A DNA stretch of 64,000 nt from NCBI RefSeq assembly GCF_007681555.1, contig NZ_VELE01000001.1, forward strand, positions 372,001 to 436,000. Direction: 5' to 3'. The stretch comes from Kocuria salsicia. Its GTDB lineage: Bacteria; Actinomycetota; Actinomycetes; Actinomycetales; Micrococcaceae. Made by a program: the position numbers and the translations under genes. The notes beneath the pieces were generated by a model. That model was not told where the DNA came from. It did not search any database and saw nothing but the letters and a program-made list of their open reading frames with translations. Of this stretch, positions 28,805 to 37,771 are shown piece by piece; within the stretch, counting starts at the first letter, position 1; every line of letters begins with the position of its first letter.

Positions 28805-29923
28805 TCAGCTCTCGTCGTCGCGGCGCGCGCCTGCACGCCAGCGAATGCCTTCGTCGATGAAAGAGTCGATCCCGCCGTCGAACACGGAACTGGGATTGCC
28901 CTCTTCGTAGTTGGTGCGCAGGTCCTTGACCATCTGGTAGGGGTTCAGCACGTACGAGCGCATCTGGTCGCCCCAGGACGCCTTCACGTCCCCCGCCATC
29001 TCCTTCTTCTTGGCGTCCGCCTCCTCCTGGCGCTGCAGGAGCAGACGGGACTGCAGCACGCGCAGCGCGGCCGCACGGTTCTGGATCTGCGACTTCTCGT
29101 TCTGCATCGACACCACGATCCCCGTGGGAATGTGGGTCATGCGCACGGCCGAGTCGGTGGTGTTCACGGACTGCCCACCGGGACCGGACGAGCGGAACAC
29201 GTCCACCTTCAGCTCGGTCTCGGGGATCTCCACGGTGTCGTCCGACTCGATGAGCGGGATGACCTCCACCGCGGCGAACGAGGTCTGGCGCCGCCCCTGG
29301 TTGTCGAACGGGGAGATGCGCACCAGACGGTGGGTGCCGGCCTCCACGGACAACGTGCCGAACGCGTACGGGGCCTTGACCTCGAACGTGGCGGACTTCA
29401 GCCCGGCCTCCTCCGCGTAGGAGGTGTCCAGCACCTTGGTGGGGTAGCCGTGGCGCTCGGCCCAGCGCAGGTACATGCGCATCAGAATCTCCGCGAAGTC
29501 GGCGGCGTCCACGCCGCCGGCACCGGAGCGGATGGTGACCACGGCCTCGCGCTCGTCGTACTCGCCGGCCAGCAGGGTCTGGATCTCCAGCTCGGACAGC
29601 GCCTTGCGGATGGACTCAAGCTCCACGGCCGAGGCGTCCCGGGTCTCCTGGTCGTCCTCGTCCTCCGCGAGCTCCACCATGACCTCGAGGTCGTCGATGC
29701 GCCCGTGGATCTTGTTCAGCCGGTCCACCTTGCTCTGCGCGTGGGAGAGCTGGGACGTGACCTTCTGGGCCTCCTCCGGGTTGTCCCAGAGGTCCGGGGC
29801 CGCCGCCTGCTCCGAGAGGTCCGCGATCTGCGTCTTCATGGACTCGACGTCGCTGACCGCCGCCACGGAGTCGTAGGTGGCGCGGAGGGCACGGATTTCT
29901 GCAGCGTAGTCAATGGAGGCCAT
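28805..29923 (-). CDS. prfB: Peptide chain release factor 2
   Basis: Release factor of 372 residues that recognises UGA and UAA. The codon-recognition tripeptide SPF ([15 protein letters not shown]) and the catalytic GGQ ([10 protein letters not shown]) are both present. The programmed +1 frameshift found in many bacterial prfB genes is absent; the frame is continuous, as in most actinobacteria. The ATG gives [20 protein letters not shown], the standard N-terminus. smpB follows directly; the ftsE and ftsX genes that usually lie between them in actinobacteria are missing. Confidence 0.95.
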   Translation of the reverse strand: MASIDYAAEIRALRATYDSVAAVSDVESMKTQIADLSEQAAAPDLWDNPEEAQKVTSQLSHAQSKVDRLNKIHGRIDDLEVMVELAEDEDDQETRDASAVELESIRKALSELEIQTLLAGEYDEREAVVTIRSGAGGVDAADFAEILMRMYLRWAERHGYPTKVLDTSYAEEAGLKSATFEVKAPYAFGTLSVEAGTHRLVRISPFDNQGRRQTSFAAVEVIPLIESDDTVEIPETELKVDVFRSSGPGGQSVNTTDSAVRMTHIPTGIVVSMQNEKSQIQNRAAALRVLQSRLLLQRQEEADAKKKEMAGDVKASWGDQMRSYVLNPYQMVKDLRTNYEEGNPSSVFDGGIDSFIDEGIRWRAGARRDDES

Positions 29924-29966
29924 GGCAGACCACTTTACGTCATGGCCCGCGGGCCCCGGGAGCCGG

Positions 29967-29972
29967 TAGGCT
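29967..29972 (+). promoter_or_regulatory. Possible -10 box of glgC
   Basis: TAGGCT, a TAnnnT-type -10 box, lies 36 bp before the glgC start, which is preceded by GAGGAG. Confidence 0.35.
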
Positions 29973-30008
29973 CGGATCCACCCCGCCTGCTCACCGAGGA
30001 GACCGTCG

Positions 30009-31181
30009 ATGGAACGTCCTGCAGTGCTCGCACTCGTCCTGGCGGGAGGCAAGGGCTCCCGTCTGGGCGCACTCACGGAGCACACCGTCAAACCTGCCCT
30101 CTCGGTGGGCGGCACGTACCGCCTCATCGACATCTCGCTGTCCAACCTGGTGCACTCGCACATCACGGACGTGTGGCTGGTGCAGCAGTACCTGCCCCAC
30201 GACCTCAACTTCTACATGGCCGGTGGCCGCCCCTGGGACCTGGACCGCTCCCACGGCGGGCTGCACGTGCTGCCTCCCTACGAGGGGGCGGACGGGGAGG
30301 GCTTCGCCACGGGCAACTCGGACTCCATCTTCCGGCAGGCCGCGGTCATCCGGGAGGCGGCCCCGGACCTCGTGCTGGTGCTCTCCGCGGACCACCTCTA
30401 CACCGTGGACTTCAGGGACGTCGTCGACACCCATCTGGGCCGGCGCGCTGACCTCACGATGGTCACCACTGAGGTCACGGAGGACCCCTCCCGCTACAGC
30501 GTGGTCCAGACCTCCGAGTCCGGGGAGGTCACGGGCTTCGAGTACAAGCCCGAGGCACCCTCGGGGCATCTGGTGGCCGGGGAGATGTTCCTCTTCACCA
30601 CGGACGTGCTGCTGGACTCGCTCGAGACGCTGCACGATCAGCTGGGCCAGCTCGGCGACTACGGCGAGGACCTCATCCCCCACGTCCTGGAGCACCACAG
30701 GGTGGTGGAGCACCGCCACAGCGGGTACTGGATGGACCTGGGGACCGTCCAGTCCTTCTGGACCGCCCAGCAGCAGCTGCTCGACGGCGACGGCGCGGTC
30801 CTGGACGACCCCTCCTGGCCCGTCTGGAGCGGACAGCTCCCTCTGCTCCCCGCATTCGTCGACGACGACGCCGCGGTCATCCGTTCCCTGGTGGCTCCCG
30901 GCTCGCACGTGGCCGGTACGGTGGATCACTCGGTGCTCGGGCAGAACGTGACGGTGGAGCACGGTGCGGTGGTGCGCAACTGTGTGCTGCTGGACGGTGT
31001 GCACGTGGGCTCCGGCGTGGAGCTGGTGAACGTGGTCGCGGACACCGGAGCACACGTGAGCGGCGGCTCCCGGCGCGGATCCTCCCAGCACGTGACGGTG
31101 ATCGACCGATCCGGTGCCGTCGCGGACCGTGAGCCGTTCGACACCTCCGCCGCACTGCCCCGGAACTGGGAACAGTACTGA
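30009..31181 (+). CDS. glgC: Glucose-1-phosphate adenylyltransferase family protein
   Basis: Nucleotidyltransferase of 390 residues. The N-terminal [23 protein letters not shown] is the nucleotide-binding signature, followed by [10 protein letters not shown]-like [16 protein letters not shown] and YWMDLGT. The C-terminal third has left-handed beta-helix-like repeats ([26 protein letters not shown]). The enzyme makes ADP-glucose for glycogen or related glucans. It is slightly short for classical GlgC (about 405-430) and lacks part of the usual allosteric region, so the substrate could differ. Confidence 0.8.
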   Translation: MERPAVLALVLAGGKGSRLGALTEHTVKPALSVGGTYRLIDISLSNLVHSHITDVWLVQQYLPHDLNFYMAGGRPWDLDRSHGGLHVLPPYEGADGEGFATGNSDSIFRQAAVIREAAPDLVLVLSADHLYTVDFRDVVDTHLGRRADLTMVTTEVTEDPSRYSVVQTSESGEVTGFEYKPEAPSGHLVAGEMFLFTTDVLLDSLETLHDQLGQLGDYGEDLIPHVLEHHRVVEHRHSGYWMDLGTVQSFWTAQQQLLDGDGAVLDDPSWPVWSGQLPLLPAFVDDDAAVIRSLVAPGSHVAGTVDHSVLGQNVTVEHGAVVRNCVLLDGVHVGSGVELVNVVADTGAHVSGGSRRGSSQHVTVIDRSGAVADREPFDTSAALPRNWEQY

Positions 31182-31219
31182 CAAGTCCTCCCAGTCCTCT
31201 CACCCGAAAGGCCTCTGCC

Positions 31220-31387
31220 ATGCGACGTCCATCCCGCGCCACTCTCGGTCCCGCGCTGCGGCGGGAGCTGTTCCGCACGGTGCGCCACCAGGCCGTCCGC
31301 CGCGCGGGCGGTGTGCTCCCCCTGATCGGGCTGTACCGCCGCTACGGTGCATTACGCCAGGTGGCGCGAAACCTCCGGAGTCGCTGA
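31220..31387 (+). CDS. Small basic ORF of unknown function, possibly truncated
   Basis: Open frame of 55 codons beginning MRRPSRATLGPALRRELFRT, very Arg-rich, with GAAAGG as a possible ribosome binding site. It ends exactly where the decayed doxX fragment on the other strand loses similarity, so it may be a remnant at a rearrangement point instead of a gene. I do not recognise it. Confidence 0.25.
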   Translation: MRRPSRATLGPALRRELFRTVRHQAVRRAGGVLPLIGLYRRYGALRQVARNLRSR

Positions 31388-31399
31388 CCACGCCCGCTG

Positions 31400-31664
31400 C
31401 CCTGTCCAGCGCCAGCAGTGCGGCCGGAATGCGGGTGAGCACGCCGAGGATCAGCGCAATGCCGCCGACCAGTTCGACGGTGATCGCGAAGGCCGCGGAC
31501 GCGGTGGACGCGCGGACGCCCATGCCCTCGAAGCTCTGTGCGGTGCCGGAGAAGCGCCACTCCGGGACATCTTGCCAGCCATGCATCAGAAACGTGTTGC
31601 CCAGGACCACGCGCAGCACGAGCAGGCCCGGGGCCACCGCGTGGTAGTGCCAGATGCGGCGCAC
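31400..31664 (-). pseudogene. DoxX-family gene remnant, 3' end missing
   Basis: The first ~88 codons match DoxX proteins closely (LLVLRVVLGNTFLMHGWQ, AAFAITVELVGGIALILGVL, LTRIPAALLALD), covering about three of four membrane segments. After this the frame continues into unrelated, Gly/Ser/Pro-rich sequence with no further membrane segment. The presumed GTG start has no ribosome binding site. Changes such as GNTF and DVPEW at normally conserved positions also suggest decay. The gap 31665-31735 holds nothing else recognisable. Confidence 0.6.
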
Positions 31665-31735
31665 GGGGCGCTCGGCGGGGGCCGAGGTGGCGGACGCGGG
31701 ACGGGTTTCGGCACCGTGTCACACGGCGTCATGCC

Positions 31736-32251
31736 TCAGCGACGCATCACGGCCCGGGCATCCCCGGTGGCGCTGATGGGCACACCGGCGGGCACGACGA
31801 CGTTGACCACAGGCGGGTGGACCACAGCAGTCAGCGAGACCTGAGCCGTCGTCCCGTCCGTGGAGCCGGTGGGCCCGCCCACCGCCAGGCCGCTCACGTC
31901 GTGGAACGCGCCGACGGTTCCGAGGTAGCTCGTGGCGGCCCCGGAGACGCCCTCGTCCGTGAGGATGGGCGTGGGCGGACCCGAGCCGGAGCGGTCGACG
32001 TCGGTGAAGGTGTCCGCCGCCGCACCCGCCGCGCGGTCCGCGAGAGACTGCAGCTGCCGCTGGCCCACGTACACGCTCGTGATCGCGAGGACAGTGACCA
32101 CCAGCAGCAGCGAGACGAGGGCGAAGCCGATCAGCACGATGGTGGTCTGGCCCGCGTCCGGGTCCTCGTCAGGTTCCGCCGCCCATCGCGAGCGCAGCAG
32201 CGTGAACGGACCGGAACGCCCGCGCCCCGCCGTCGTCAGCACCGGCCTCAC
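31736..32251 (-). CDS. Pilus-associated TadE/TadG-like protein
   Basis: Protein of 171 residues with one hydrophobic segment (QTTIVLIGFALVSLLLVVTVLAIT, about residues 34-57), followed by the extracytoplasmic part beginning VYVGQRQLQSLADRAAGAAAD. This is the layout of the Rv3654c/TadG-like pseudopilins encoded at the end of actinobacterial tad loci. It starts at a GTG overlapping the previous stop by 4 bp (GTGA), so it is coupled to the TadE gene. It is last in the operon. Confidence 0.7.
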   Translation of the reverse strand: MRPVLTTAGRGRSGPFTLLRSRWAAEPDEDPDAGQTTIVLIGFALVSLLLVVTVLAITSVYVGQRQLQSLADRAAGAAADTFTDVDRSGSGPPTPILTDEGVSGAATSYLGTVGAFHDVSGLAVGGPTGSTDGTTAQVSLTAVVHPPVVNVVVPAGVPISATGDARAVMRR

Positions 32252-32706
32252 GAGTACCGCCCCGCGATCACGGAGACGTCCGCCGACAGGTTCGCGACCG
32301 TGGCCGTCGCGAATCCGGGCATGCCCGGCAGGCCCACGCGGATGCTCGCGTGGACGCGCGCCACCGCACCCGGGGAGGCGCACGTGCCGTCCGAGCAGTC
32401 CACCGTGACCGTGAGGTCCTGCGGGGCGAAGCCGTGGTCCTGCGCGGCCACGGCGGCGACGTCGTGGATGCCCGTGCGGTCCACGTCCTTCGCCTCCAGC
32501 ACGGAGATCGCCTGACCCGCCTGCTCGGCCGCGGCGACCACTGCGAAGGACGCCGCCTGCACCCGGGCGACGGTGACCACCAGGTAGATGACGGGGATGA
32601 GCAGCAGCAGGCCGAGCCCGATGAACTCCACGATGGCGCTGCCCCGGTCCGGGTCGTCGTCCACGAGCGGTTCCTGCCTCGCCTCAGGAGTCCATGTCCA
32701 CCGCAT
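32248..32706 (-). CDS. TadE-family pilus assembly protein
   Basis: Protein of 152 residues. A short polar N-terminus is followed by the TadE signature DRGSAIVEFIGLGLLLLIPVIYLV (residue ~20 onward), with Glu near the start of the helix as in pseudopilins processed by prepilin peptidase. The exported part holds one Cys pair (DCSDGTC). The start overlaps the preceding gene by 23 bp. It likely forms a minor pilin in the Flp pilus. Confidence 0.75.
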   Translation of the reverse strand: MRWTWTPEARQEPLVDDDPDRGSAIVEFIGLGLLLLIPVIYLVVTVARVQAASFAVVAAAEQAGQAISVLEAKDVDRTGIHDVAAVAAQDHGFAPQDLTVTVDCSDGTCASPGAVARVHASIRVGLPGMPGFATATVANLSADVSVIAGRYS

Positions 32707-33124
32707 GGCCGCTCACCTCCAGTCCCTCGGGAGGGCCGAGGCTTGCGAGCACCGGCAGCGGGGCGACGACGTGGATCTCCACCGCGGGCAGCGCACCCAC
32801 GCTGGTCCGGGACACCGAGATCTCCTGCGCGTAGCGCTCCCCCACGGTGTCCGCGATGATCCCGCGGGTGCGCTCGGCGCCGTCAGCGTCGGTGCGGTCC
32901 GCGAGGCTCGCGTACCGGGCACCCGTCGCGGCGGCGTCGATCAGGGTGTTGCGCACGTGCAGGGCAAATCCCACCTGGAGGATGATCCCGAACAGGATGC
33001 TCGCGAGCGCCAGCACCATGACGTACTCCGCCACGGCGCTGCCCTCGTCCACGGCCAGCGCTCCCCCCGTGCCCGCGCGGCGGGGCGCGAGAGGCTCAGA
33101 GACCGGAGACCCTGTTGATGGCAT
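32684..33124 (-). CDS. TadE-like pilus assembly protein
   Basis: Protein of 146 residues. The segment DEGSAVAEYVMVLALASILFGIILQVGFALHVRNTL is a pseudopilin helix with the typical Glu at position +5 and Tyr beside it. The rest is exported and has no special motifs. It overlaps the Flp-like gene upstream and the second TadE gene downstream, the tight packing expected of an assembly operon. Confidence 0.75.
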   Translation of the reverse strand: MPSTGSPVSEPLAPRRAGTGGALAVDEGSAVAEYVMVLALASILFGIILQVGFALHVRNTLIDAAATGARYASLADRTDADGAERTRGIIADTVGERYAQEISVSRTSVGALPAVEIHVVAPLPVLASLGPPEGLEVSGHAVDMDS

Positions 33125-33320
33125 CCTGGAACAGCCCCTCCAGCGCCGGGCGTGCGATCAGCAGCAGCCCCGCCACGAGCACGGCGGACATCAGGGTGAG
33201 CATGACCCAGCCGGGCACGTCACCCCGGTCGGTCTCGTCACCGTCGGCCTGCAGCCGCGCGGGCACCGCCGTGGTGAGCAGCCAGCCCAGCAGGGCGAGC
33301 GGACGGATCAGGTGCTTCAT
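33096..33320 (-). CDS. Small Flp pilin-like protein
   Basis: Protein of 74 residues. After a polar leader with DETDRGDVPGW comes one hydrophobic helix (VMLTLMSAVLVAGLLLIA) and the amphipathic end EGLFQDAINRVSGL. The RGDVPGWV-helix pattern is the usual candidate major pilin in actinobacterial tad loci, positioned directly after tadC. GGAGAAA precedes the ATG. It would be the structural subunit of the fibre, though classical Flp signature residues (GYE/F) are not obvious. Confidence 0.7.
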   Translation of the reverse strand: MKHLIRPLALLGWLLTTAVPARLQADGDETDRGDVPGWVMLTLMSAVLVAGLLLIARPALEGLFQDAINRVSGL

Positions 33321-33358
33321 GGGTTTCTCCTTCGTGGAAGTGAGGCGGGGACTGCCGT

Positions 33359-34303
33359 TCAGAACCCCAGGTTGAGGACCGCAAGGCCCGGGAAGACCGC
33401 GAACGCCACGCTCAAGGGCAAGATGAAGAACACGACGGGCACGAGCATGGCGATCTCCTTCTTGCCCGCGATCTCCATCAGGACGCGCTTGTCGTGGTCG
33501 CGGACGTCCTGGGCCTGAGCGCGCAGCACGTCCGCGAGCGGAGTGCCCCGCTCGATGGCTACCACGATGCCGTCCACGAAGCGTCCCAGGGCGACCACGT
33601 CCGTGCGGGCCGAGAAGTCCTGCAACGCCGTCGTGAGCCCGGCACCGGCCCGCGTCTGGGCGAGGACGGCCCGGAACTCTCCCGCGAGCTCCCCCTCCGC
33701 CACGCGGCAGACCCTCTCGAGCGCACCCACGGTGCTCTCCCCAGCACCCACCGCGAGCGCCATGAGCTCCGCCACGGCGGGGAACTCGGCAAGCATCCGT
33801 TTCTCCCTGCCGCGGATGCTGCGGGTGAGCAGGTCGCTGCGCAGCCACACGCCCACCCCGGCACCCAGCACGGCCCCGACGGCGAGGATCGCGACGTTCA
33901 CGTCCTCCCGCAGCACCAGGGCGACACCGAGGGCGCAGCCAGCCACGGCGCCCGCCACCGCGCAGAGCACCTGCTCGGCCCGGTAGTCCATGACGTCCTT
34001 GCGGCAGCCGCCCCGCACGAGCCGGCGGGTCAGGACGTCCGCGTTGGAGAACAGGGGCGCGGCACGCCGCAGGAGCCATTCCATGGCCGCGCCCCCGACC
34101 GCACCGGCCAGCGCCGTGCCGCGGGTCTGCCGGGAGGACCACGCGGGATCGCTCAAGCCGTTCGCCAGCTCGGCGGCGCGCAGCTGGGGTGCGATGCGCT
34201 CCGCGAAGCCCGGCACGCCCACCGCCCGGGTGGCGACCAGCACGAGCCACAACCCCAGGGCAAGGATCGCACCGAGCAGGGCGGAGACCACGGTGGCGTT
34301 CAT
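33359..34303 (-). CDS. tadC: Type II secretion F family protein, TadC-like
   Basis: Inner-membrane assembly protein of 314 residues. Hydrophobic segments occur at the N-terminus, in the middle (AVAGAVAGCALGVALVL, VAILAVGAVLGAGVGVWL) and at the end (IAMLVPVVFFILPLSVAFAVFPGLA). The cytoplasmic T2SSF domain lies between (LAEFPAVAELMALAVGAGEST, LADVLRAQAQDVRDHDKRVLMEIAGKKE). The ATG overlaps the tadB stop by 4 bp. With TadB it forms the membrane platform for pilus assembly. Confidence 0.85.
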   Translation of the reverse strand: MNATVVSALLGAILALGLWLVLVATRAVGVPGFAERIAPQLRAAELANGLSDPAWSSRQTRGTALAGAVGGAAMEWLLRRAAPLFSNADVLTRRLVRGGCRKDVMDYRAEQVLCAVAGAVAGCALGVALVLREDVNVAILAVGAVLGAGVGVWLRSDLLTRSIRGREKRMLAEFPAVAELMALAVGAGESTVGALERVCRVAEGELAGEFRAVLAQTRAGAGLTTALQDFSARTDVVALGRFVDGIVVAIERGTPLADVLRAQAQDVRDHDKRVLMEIAGKKEIAMLVPVVFFILPLSVAFAVFPGLAVLNLGF

Positions 34304-35157
34304 CGCAGCACCCGCCGTTCGGTGGGCAGCGCGCCGAGGCGCAGCATCAGCTGGTAGGCCACCACGGACACCGCGAGGCCTCCCAGGAGGACGGCGGCAC
34401 CGACCGCTGTGTTGTACGCCTGGACCGCGGCGGGCTGGGTGGCCATCAGCGCGAGGATGAGCCACGGGGCGGCCACGGAGAGCCTGGCGGCGTTGACGGT
34501 CCAGGACTGCCGGGCCACGAGCTCGCTGCGGGTGCGCTCGTTCTCGCGCAGGAACTCCGAGAGCGTCCCCAGCAGCCGGCCGAGATCCGTGCCGCCCACC
34601 TCGCGGGTGACCCGCAGGGCCTCCACAATGTTGTCCGCCACAGGATCGGCCAGGCGCTGCTTGAGCATCGTGAGCGATCCGTGCAGCTGACCACTCGCAC
34701 GGTAGTCGGCGGCGAACCGCGCGAAGGCTGGCCGCAGCGGTTCCGGGCCGCGGTACTGCAGCTGCATGAGCGCCTCCGGCAGCCCCATGCCCGCCCGGAT
34801 CGCCGAGCGCAGGTGGTCCACGACGTCCGGCCACACCTCACGGAACACGGCGGTGCGACGACGGGCGCGGCGGCGCACGAACCAGAGCGGAGTGCACAGG
34901 GACACCAGGAAGACACAGAGTCCGAAGACAGCGGCGGAAGTCAGCGCCAGCACCAGGACGCCAGCAACTGACGCGAGCAGGACGCTGAGGCCCACGAATG
35001 CGGCGAGCGAGACCGCGGGAAGGTCCGCCTGGATCATCAGGGTGCGGAACCTGCCCGTGCGCGCGTGCCGGGTGCGCGGGGCGGACGGCCGGGTCCAGAA
35101 GGACCACCACACCAGGAAGATCCCCGTGCCGAGCAGGGCTCCGAGCAGCGCGCTCAC
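34300..35157 (-). CDS. tadB: Type II secretion F family protein, TadB-like
   Basis: Inner-membrane platform protein of 285 residues, paralogous to TadC. There are N-terminal and central membrane segments and a T2SSF domain with RRRTAVFREVWPDVVDHLRSAIRAGMGLPEAL and GGTDLGRLLGTLSEFLRENERT. It overlaps tadA upstream and tadC downstream by 4 bp each. Because tadA is interrupted upstream, this gene and those after it are probably cut off from the operon promoter. Confidence 0.85.
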   Translation of the reverse strand: MSALLGALLGTGIFLVWWSFWTRPSAPRTRHARTGRFRTLMIQADLPAVSLAAFVGLSVLLASVAGVLVLALTSAAVFGLCVFLVSLCTPLWFVRRRARRRTAVFREVWPDVVDHLRSAIRAGMGLPEALMQLQYRGPEPLRPAFARFAADYRASGQLHGSLTMLKQRLADPVADNIVEALRVTREVGGTDLGRLLGTLSEFLRENERTRSELVARQSWTVNAARLSVAAPWLILALMATQPAAVQAYNTAVGAAVLLGGLAVSVVAYQLMLRLGALPTERRVLR

Positions 35158-36356
35158 CGGGAGACCCGCCCCGCACGCCCGCTCGACGCCTCACCACGTG
35201 GACCGGATCCGTTGCCCCGCGGGCCGGAGCTGCCCCGGCGTGGACCGGAGCCGTTGCGACGTGCACCGGGAGCCGGGCCGCCCGCGCTGCTCACTGCCGT
35301 GAGGTCCTCGGCCGAGGACCGTTCCCCTGTCTGGTGGGACGACCCACCGCGAGTCCACACCGGTTCCGAGGTGCCCTCGTCCCCGGGGCCCGGGGCGGCG
35401 TCGTCGTGGAGGAGAACCGCCGGCGAGTACCCGGCGCGCACGAACTTGTGCGCCGCGGGCACCTCGGAGGCGACCGCTCGCAGGATGCCGTCCCGCAGCT
35501 GGAAGACGGGGTAGGTCTCGATCACCCCGTTCTCCACCCGGTTGCCGACTCCCAGGATTTCGGCCACGCAGCGGTGCCCGTCCGGGGCACGGTGGCAGTG
35601 GACCACCATGTCGAAGCACGAGGCCACGGTGGGCACCACGAACGCGCTGCTGATGTTCTCGCCGGCGAGCAGCGGCAAGGTGCAGATCTTGGTGACGGCG
35701 TCCCGGGCCGAGTTCGCGTGGATCGAGCACATCCCCGGCAGACCCGCGTTCAGCGCGATCAGCATGTCGAGGCTCTCAGCCTCCCGGACCTCCCCCACCA
35801 CGAGGCGGTCGGGGCGCATCCGCAGCGCCTCCTTCACGAGCCGCCGCAGCGGGATCTCACCGGTCCCCTCCAGGTTGGCCTGCCGGCACTGCATGCCGAC
35901 GACGTCGCGCAGCGCCACCTTGAGCTCGAAGACCTCCTCCACGGTGATCACCCGCTCCCGGGGACCGATCGCCGCGCACAGACAGTTGAGCATGGTGGTC
36001 TTCCCCGCCTGCGTGGCCCCCGAGACCAGGACGTTCAGGCCGGAGTCCACCGCGGCGTGCAACAACTCCGCCGCCTGCACCGTCATCGAGCCGAGGGCCA
36101 CGAGGTCTTGCAGCCGACGTGCCCGGGCCACGAACTTGCGGATGTTGACCGCCCAGTGCGCCCGGGTGACGTCAGGAATGACCACGTGCAGCCGGGAGCC
36201 GTCCGGTAGGGACGCGTCCACGAACGGGGAGCTGAGGTCCAAACGCCGGCCGGAGGACTTCAGCATCCGCTCCACGAGGGTGCGCACCTGGGACTCGCTC
36301 AGCACGAGACTCGTCAGCTCGGACTCCCCGCCGCGTGCCACGTACACCTCGGCCGG
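35154..36356 (-). pseudogene. tadA: tadA (cpaF) pilus ATPase, 3' part, interrupted by island
   Basis: Roughly the last 400 codons of a secretion/pilus ATPase. They begin in the middle of the protein (PAEVYVARGGESELTSLVLSE) and include the N-domain, Walker A GATQAGKTTM, the Asp box with VITVEEVFELKV, Walker B LVVGEVREAESLDML and the His box SIHANSARD. A long Gly/Ser/Pro/Arg-rich tail follows. There is no start codon with a ribosome binding site in the right place. Its first 94 codons lie 13.3 kb away beyond the island, so the gene is split, not decayed: every motif is intact. Excision of the island would restore it in frame. TadA powers assembly of Flp pili. Confidence 0.88.
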
Positions 36357-36370
36357 TGTCAAGATTGAGC
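36345..36370. other. attL junction of the integrated island
   Basis: Left boundary, centred on GG at 36355-36356. To the left the sequence is tadA coding DNA (minus strand GCCGAGGTG...); to the right it is island DNA, starting TGTCAAGATTGAG. The only identity with the right junction is GC-N-GG, which fits the short core of large serine integrases. The 28 bp between the core and the integrase ATG are the integrase leader. Confidence 0.85.
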
Positions 36371-36376
36371 TAGAAT
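36371..36376 (+). promoter_or_regulatory. -10 box of the integrase
   Basis: TAGAAT ends seven bases before the integrase ATG, implying a leaderless transcript. At attL the -35 position falls in host tadA DNA (CTCGGC). In the excised circle the same position would be TTTACG from the right end, a better -35 match with an 18-bp spacer. Confidence 0.5.
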
Positions 36377-36383
36377 CTCTTTT

Positions 36384-37769
36384 ATGGACGCTGTCATCTA
36401 CGCCCGCATCAGCCGTGACGTTGAGGGCACAAGCCTGGGTGTGAACCGTCAGCTCGAGGACTGTCGGCAGGCCGCGAGCGCCCGCGGGTGGGCCGTGGTC
36501 CATGAGTACGTGGAGAACGACACCTCCGCCACCCGGGCGAAGGTCCGCCCCCAGTACCAGCAGATGCTCCGGGACCTCGCCAACGGGACAGCCGGCGCGC
36601 TCATTGTGTGGGACGTGGACCGGCTCACCCGAACCCCCAGGGAGCTCGAGGACGTGATCGACCTCGCGGACGCCCACAGCATCGCGCTGGTGTCCATCGG
36701 CGGTGAGATCGACCTTGCAACCCCCCAGGGGAGGATGACGGCCCGGATCAAGGGCAGTGTGGCGCGGCATGAGACGGACCAGATGGCGCGACGTATCCGC
36801 CGCAAGCAGCGCGAGCGGGCTGAGCAGGGCCTCCCCAATGGGCTGTGTCCGTTTGGGTGGCGGAGGGTCTACAAGGACCAGGCGCGCCGGTCCGGGGTCC
36901 GAGACGTCGCCTACCCACCCGAGGCGGAGCAGGTCCGCGACGGGGTCGCTCGCCTCCTTGCCGGTGAATCGATCCGCTCCATCGCGACTCGCTGGAACGC
37001 GGACGGATTGCCCACCCAGCGGGGTAACGGATGGAGGACTGGCACGGTCCGGCAGACCCTCCGGCGGGCCGCGAACGCCGGGCTCCGCGAGCACAAGGGT
37101 GAGCTGTTCCCCTCCGACGTGATTGAACCGCTCATCACCGAGGACGAGTTGCACCGGGTCCGGGCGCTCCTGGCGGACCCGGGGCGCCGGGTGCAGCACG
37201 GCACCACCCCCGCCTACCTGTTGACCGGGATCGCCGAGTGCGGCCGGTGCGGTGGGAAGATGCGCTACCTGAAGAGCAGAGGCCGTGACGGCATGCCGTC
37301 CTACGGGTGCCGAGACTGCACCCGTGTGGCCCGCTCCATGGGGCTGGTGGACGCTGTGGTTGAGGGTGCCGTGCTGGGGCGTCTGCAGCAGCCTGACGTC
37401 CTCGAGACGCTCCCCACGGTGGATCCAGCCCGGGGGGACGACCTGCGCTCGCAGGCCGAGGCGCTCGAGGCCAAGCTGTCCGAGGCGGCGGACCTGTTCA
37501 CGGCGGGCACGATCACTGGTGAGCAGCTGTCCAGGATCACCGCCGGGGTCCGCCCCCAGTTGGACAAGACTCGGGCACAGTTGGCGGACCTGACACCGGC
37601 GAGCGCCGCGGCCGCGATAGCCGGCGAGGATGCTGTGGCCCGCTGGGAGGACGCCACCCTGCTGGTGAAGCGAGAGATCGTGGACACCCTGATGACCATA
37701 ACCATCCTGCCCGCCGGGCCGGGCCGGGGACGGGACCCCGAATCCGTGAAGATCGAATGGAAGGCATGA
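36384..37769 (+). CDS. Large serine recombinase (site-specific integrase)
   Basis: Integrase of 461 residues. The catalytic domain starts IYARISRD with nucleophile Ser10 and continues with the conserved VWDVDRLTR and QMARRIRRKQRERAEQG. The recombinase domain includes GLCPFGWRRV and SIRSIATRWNADGLPTQRG. The zinc ribbon has CGRC (286-289) and CRDC (309-312), and a coiled-coil region follows (AEALEAKLSEAADL). It would catalyse attP x attB integration into tadA and, with a directionality factor, excision. No clear excision factor gene was recognised. It is the first gene inside attL. Confidence 0.95.
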   Translation: MDAVIYARISRDVEGTSLGVNRQLEDCRQAASARGWAVVHEYVENDTSATRAKVRPQYQQMLRDLANGTAGALIVWDVDRLTRTPRELEDVIDLADAHSIALVSIGGEIDLATPQGRMTARIKGSVARHETDQMARRIRRKQRERAEQGLPNGLCPFGWRRVYKDQARRSGVRDVAYPPEAEQVRDGVARLLAGESIRSIATRWNADGLPTQRGNGWRTGTVRQTLRRAANAGLREHKGELFPSDVIEPLITEDELHRVRALLADPGRRVQHGTTPAYLLTGIAECGRCGGKMRYLKSRGRDGMPSYGCRDCTRVARSMGLVDAVVEGAVLGRLQQPDVLETLPTVDPARGDDLRSQAEALEAKLSEAADLFTAGTITGEQLSRITAGVRPQLDKTRAQLADLTPASAAAAIAGEDAVARWEDATLLVKREIVDTLMTITILPAGPGRGRDPESVKIEWKA

Positions 37770-37771
37770 GC

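Noticed and set aside
28805-29923. Programmed frameshift in prfB
   Set aside because: The reading frame is continuous from MASIDY to the end, with no in-frame UGA near codon 25.
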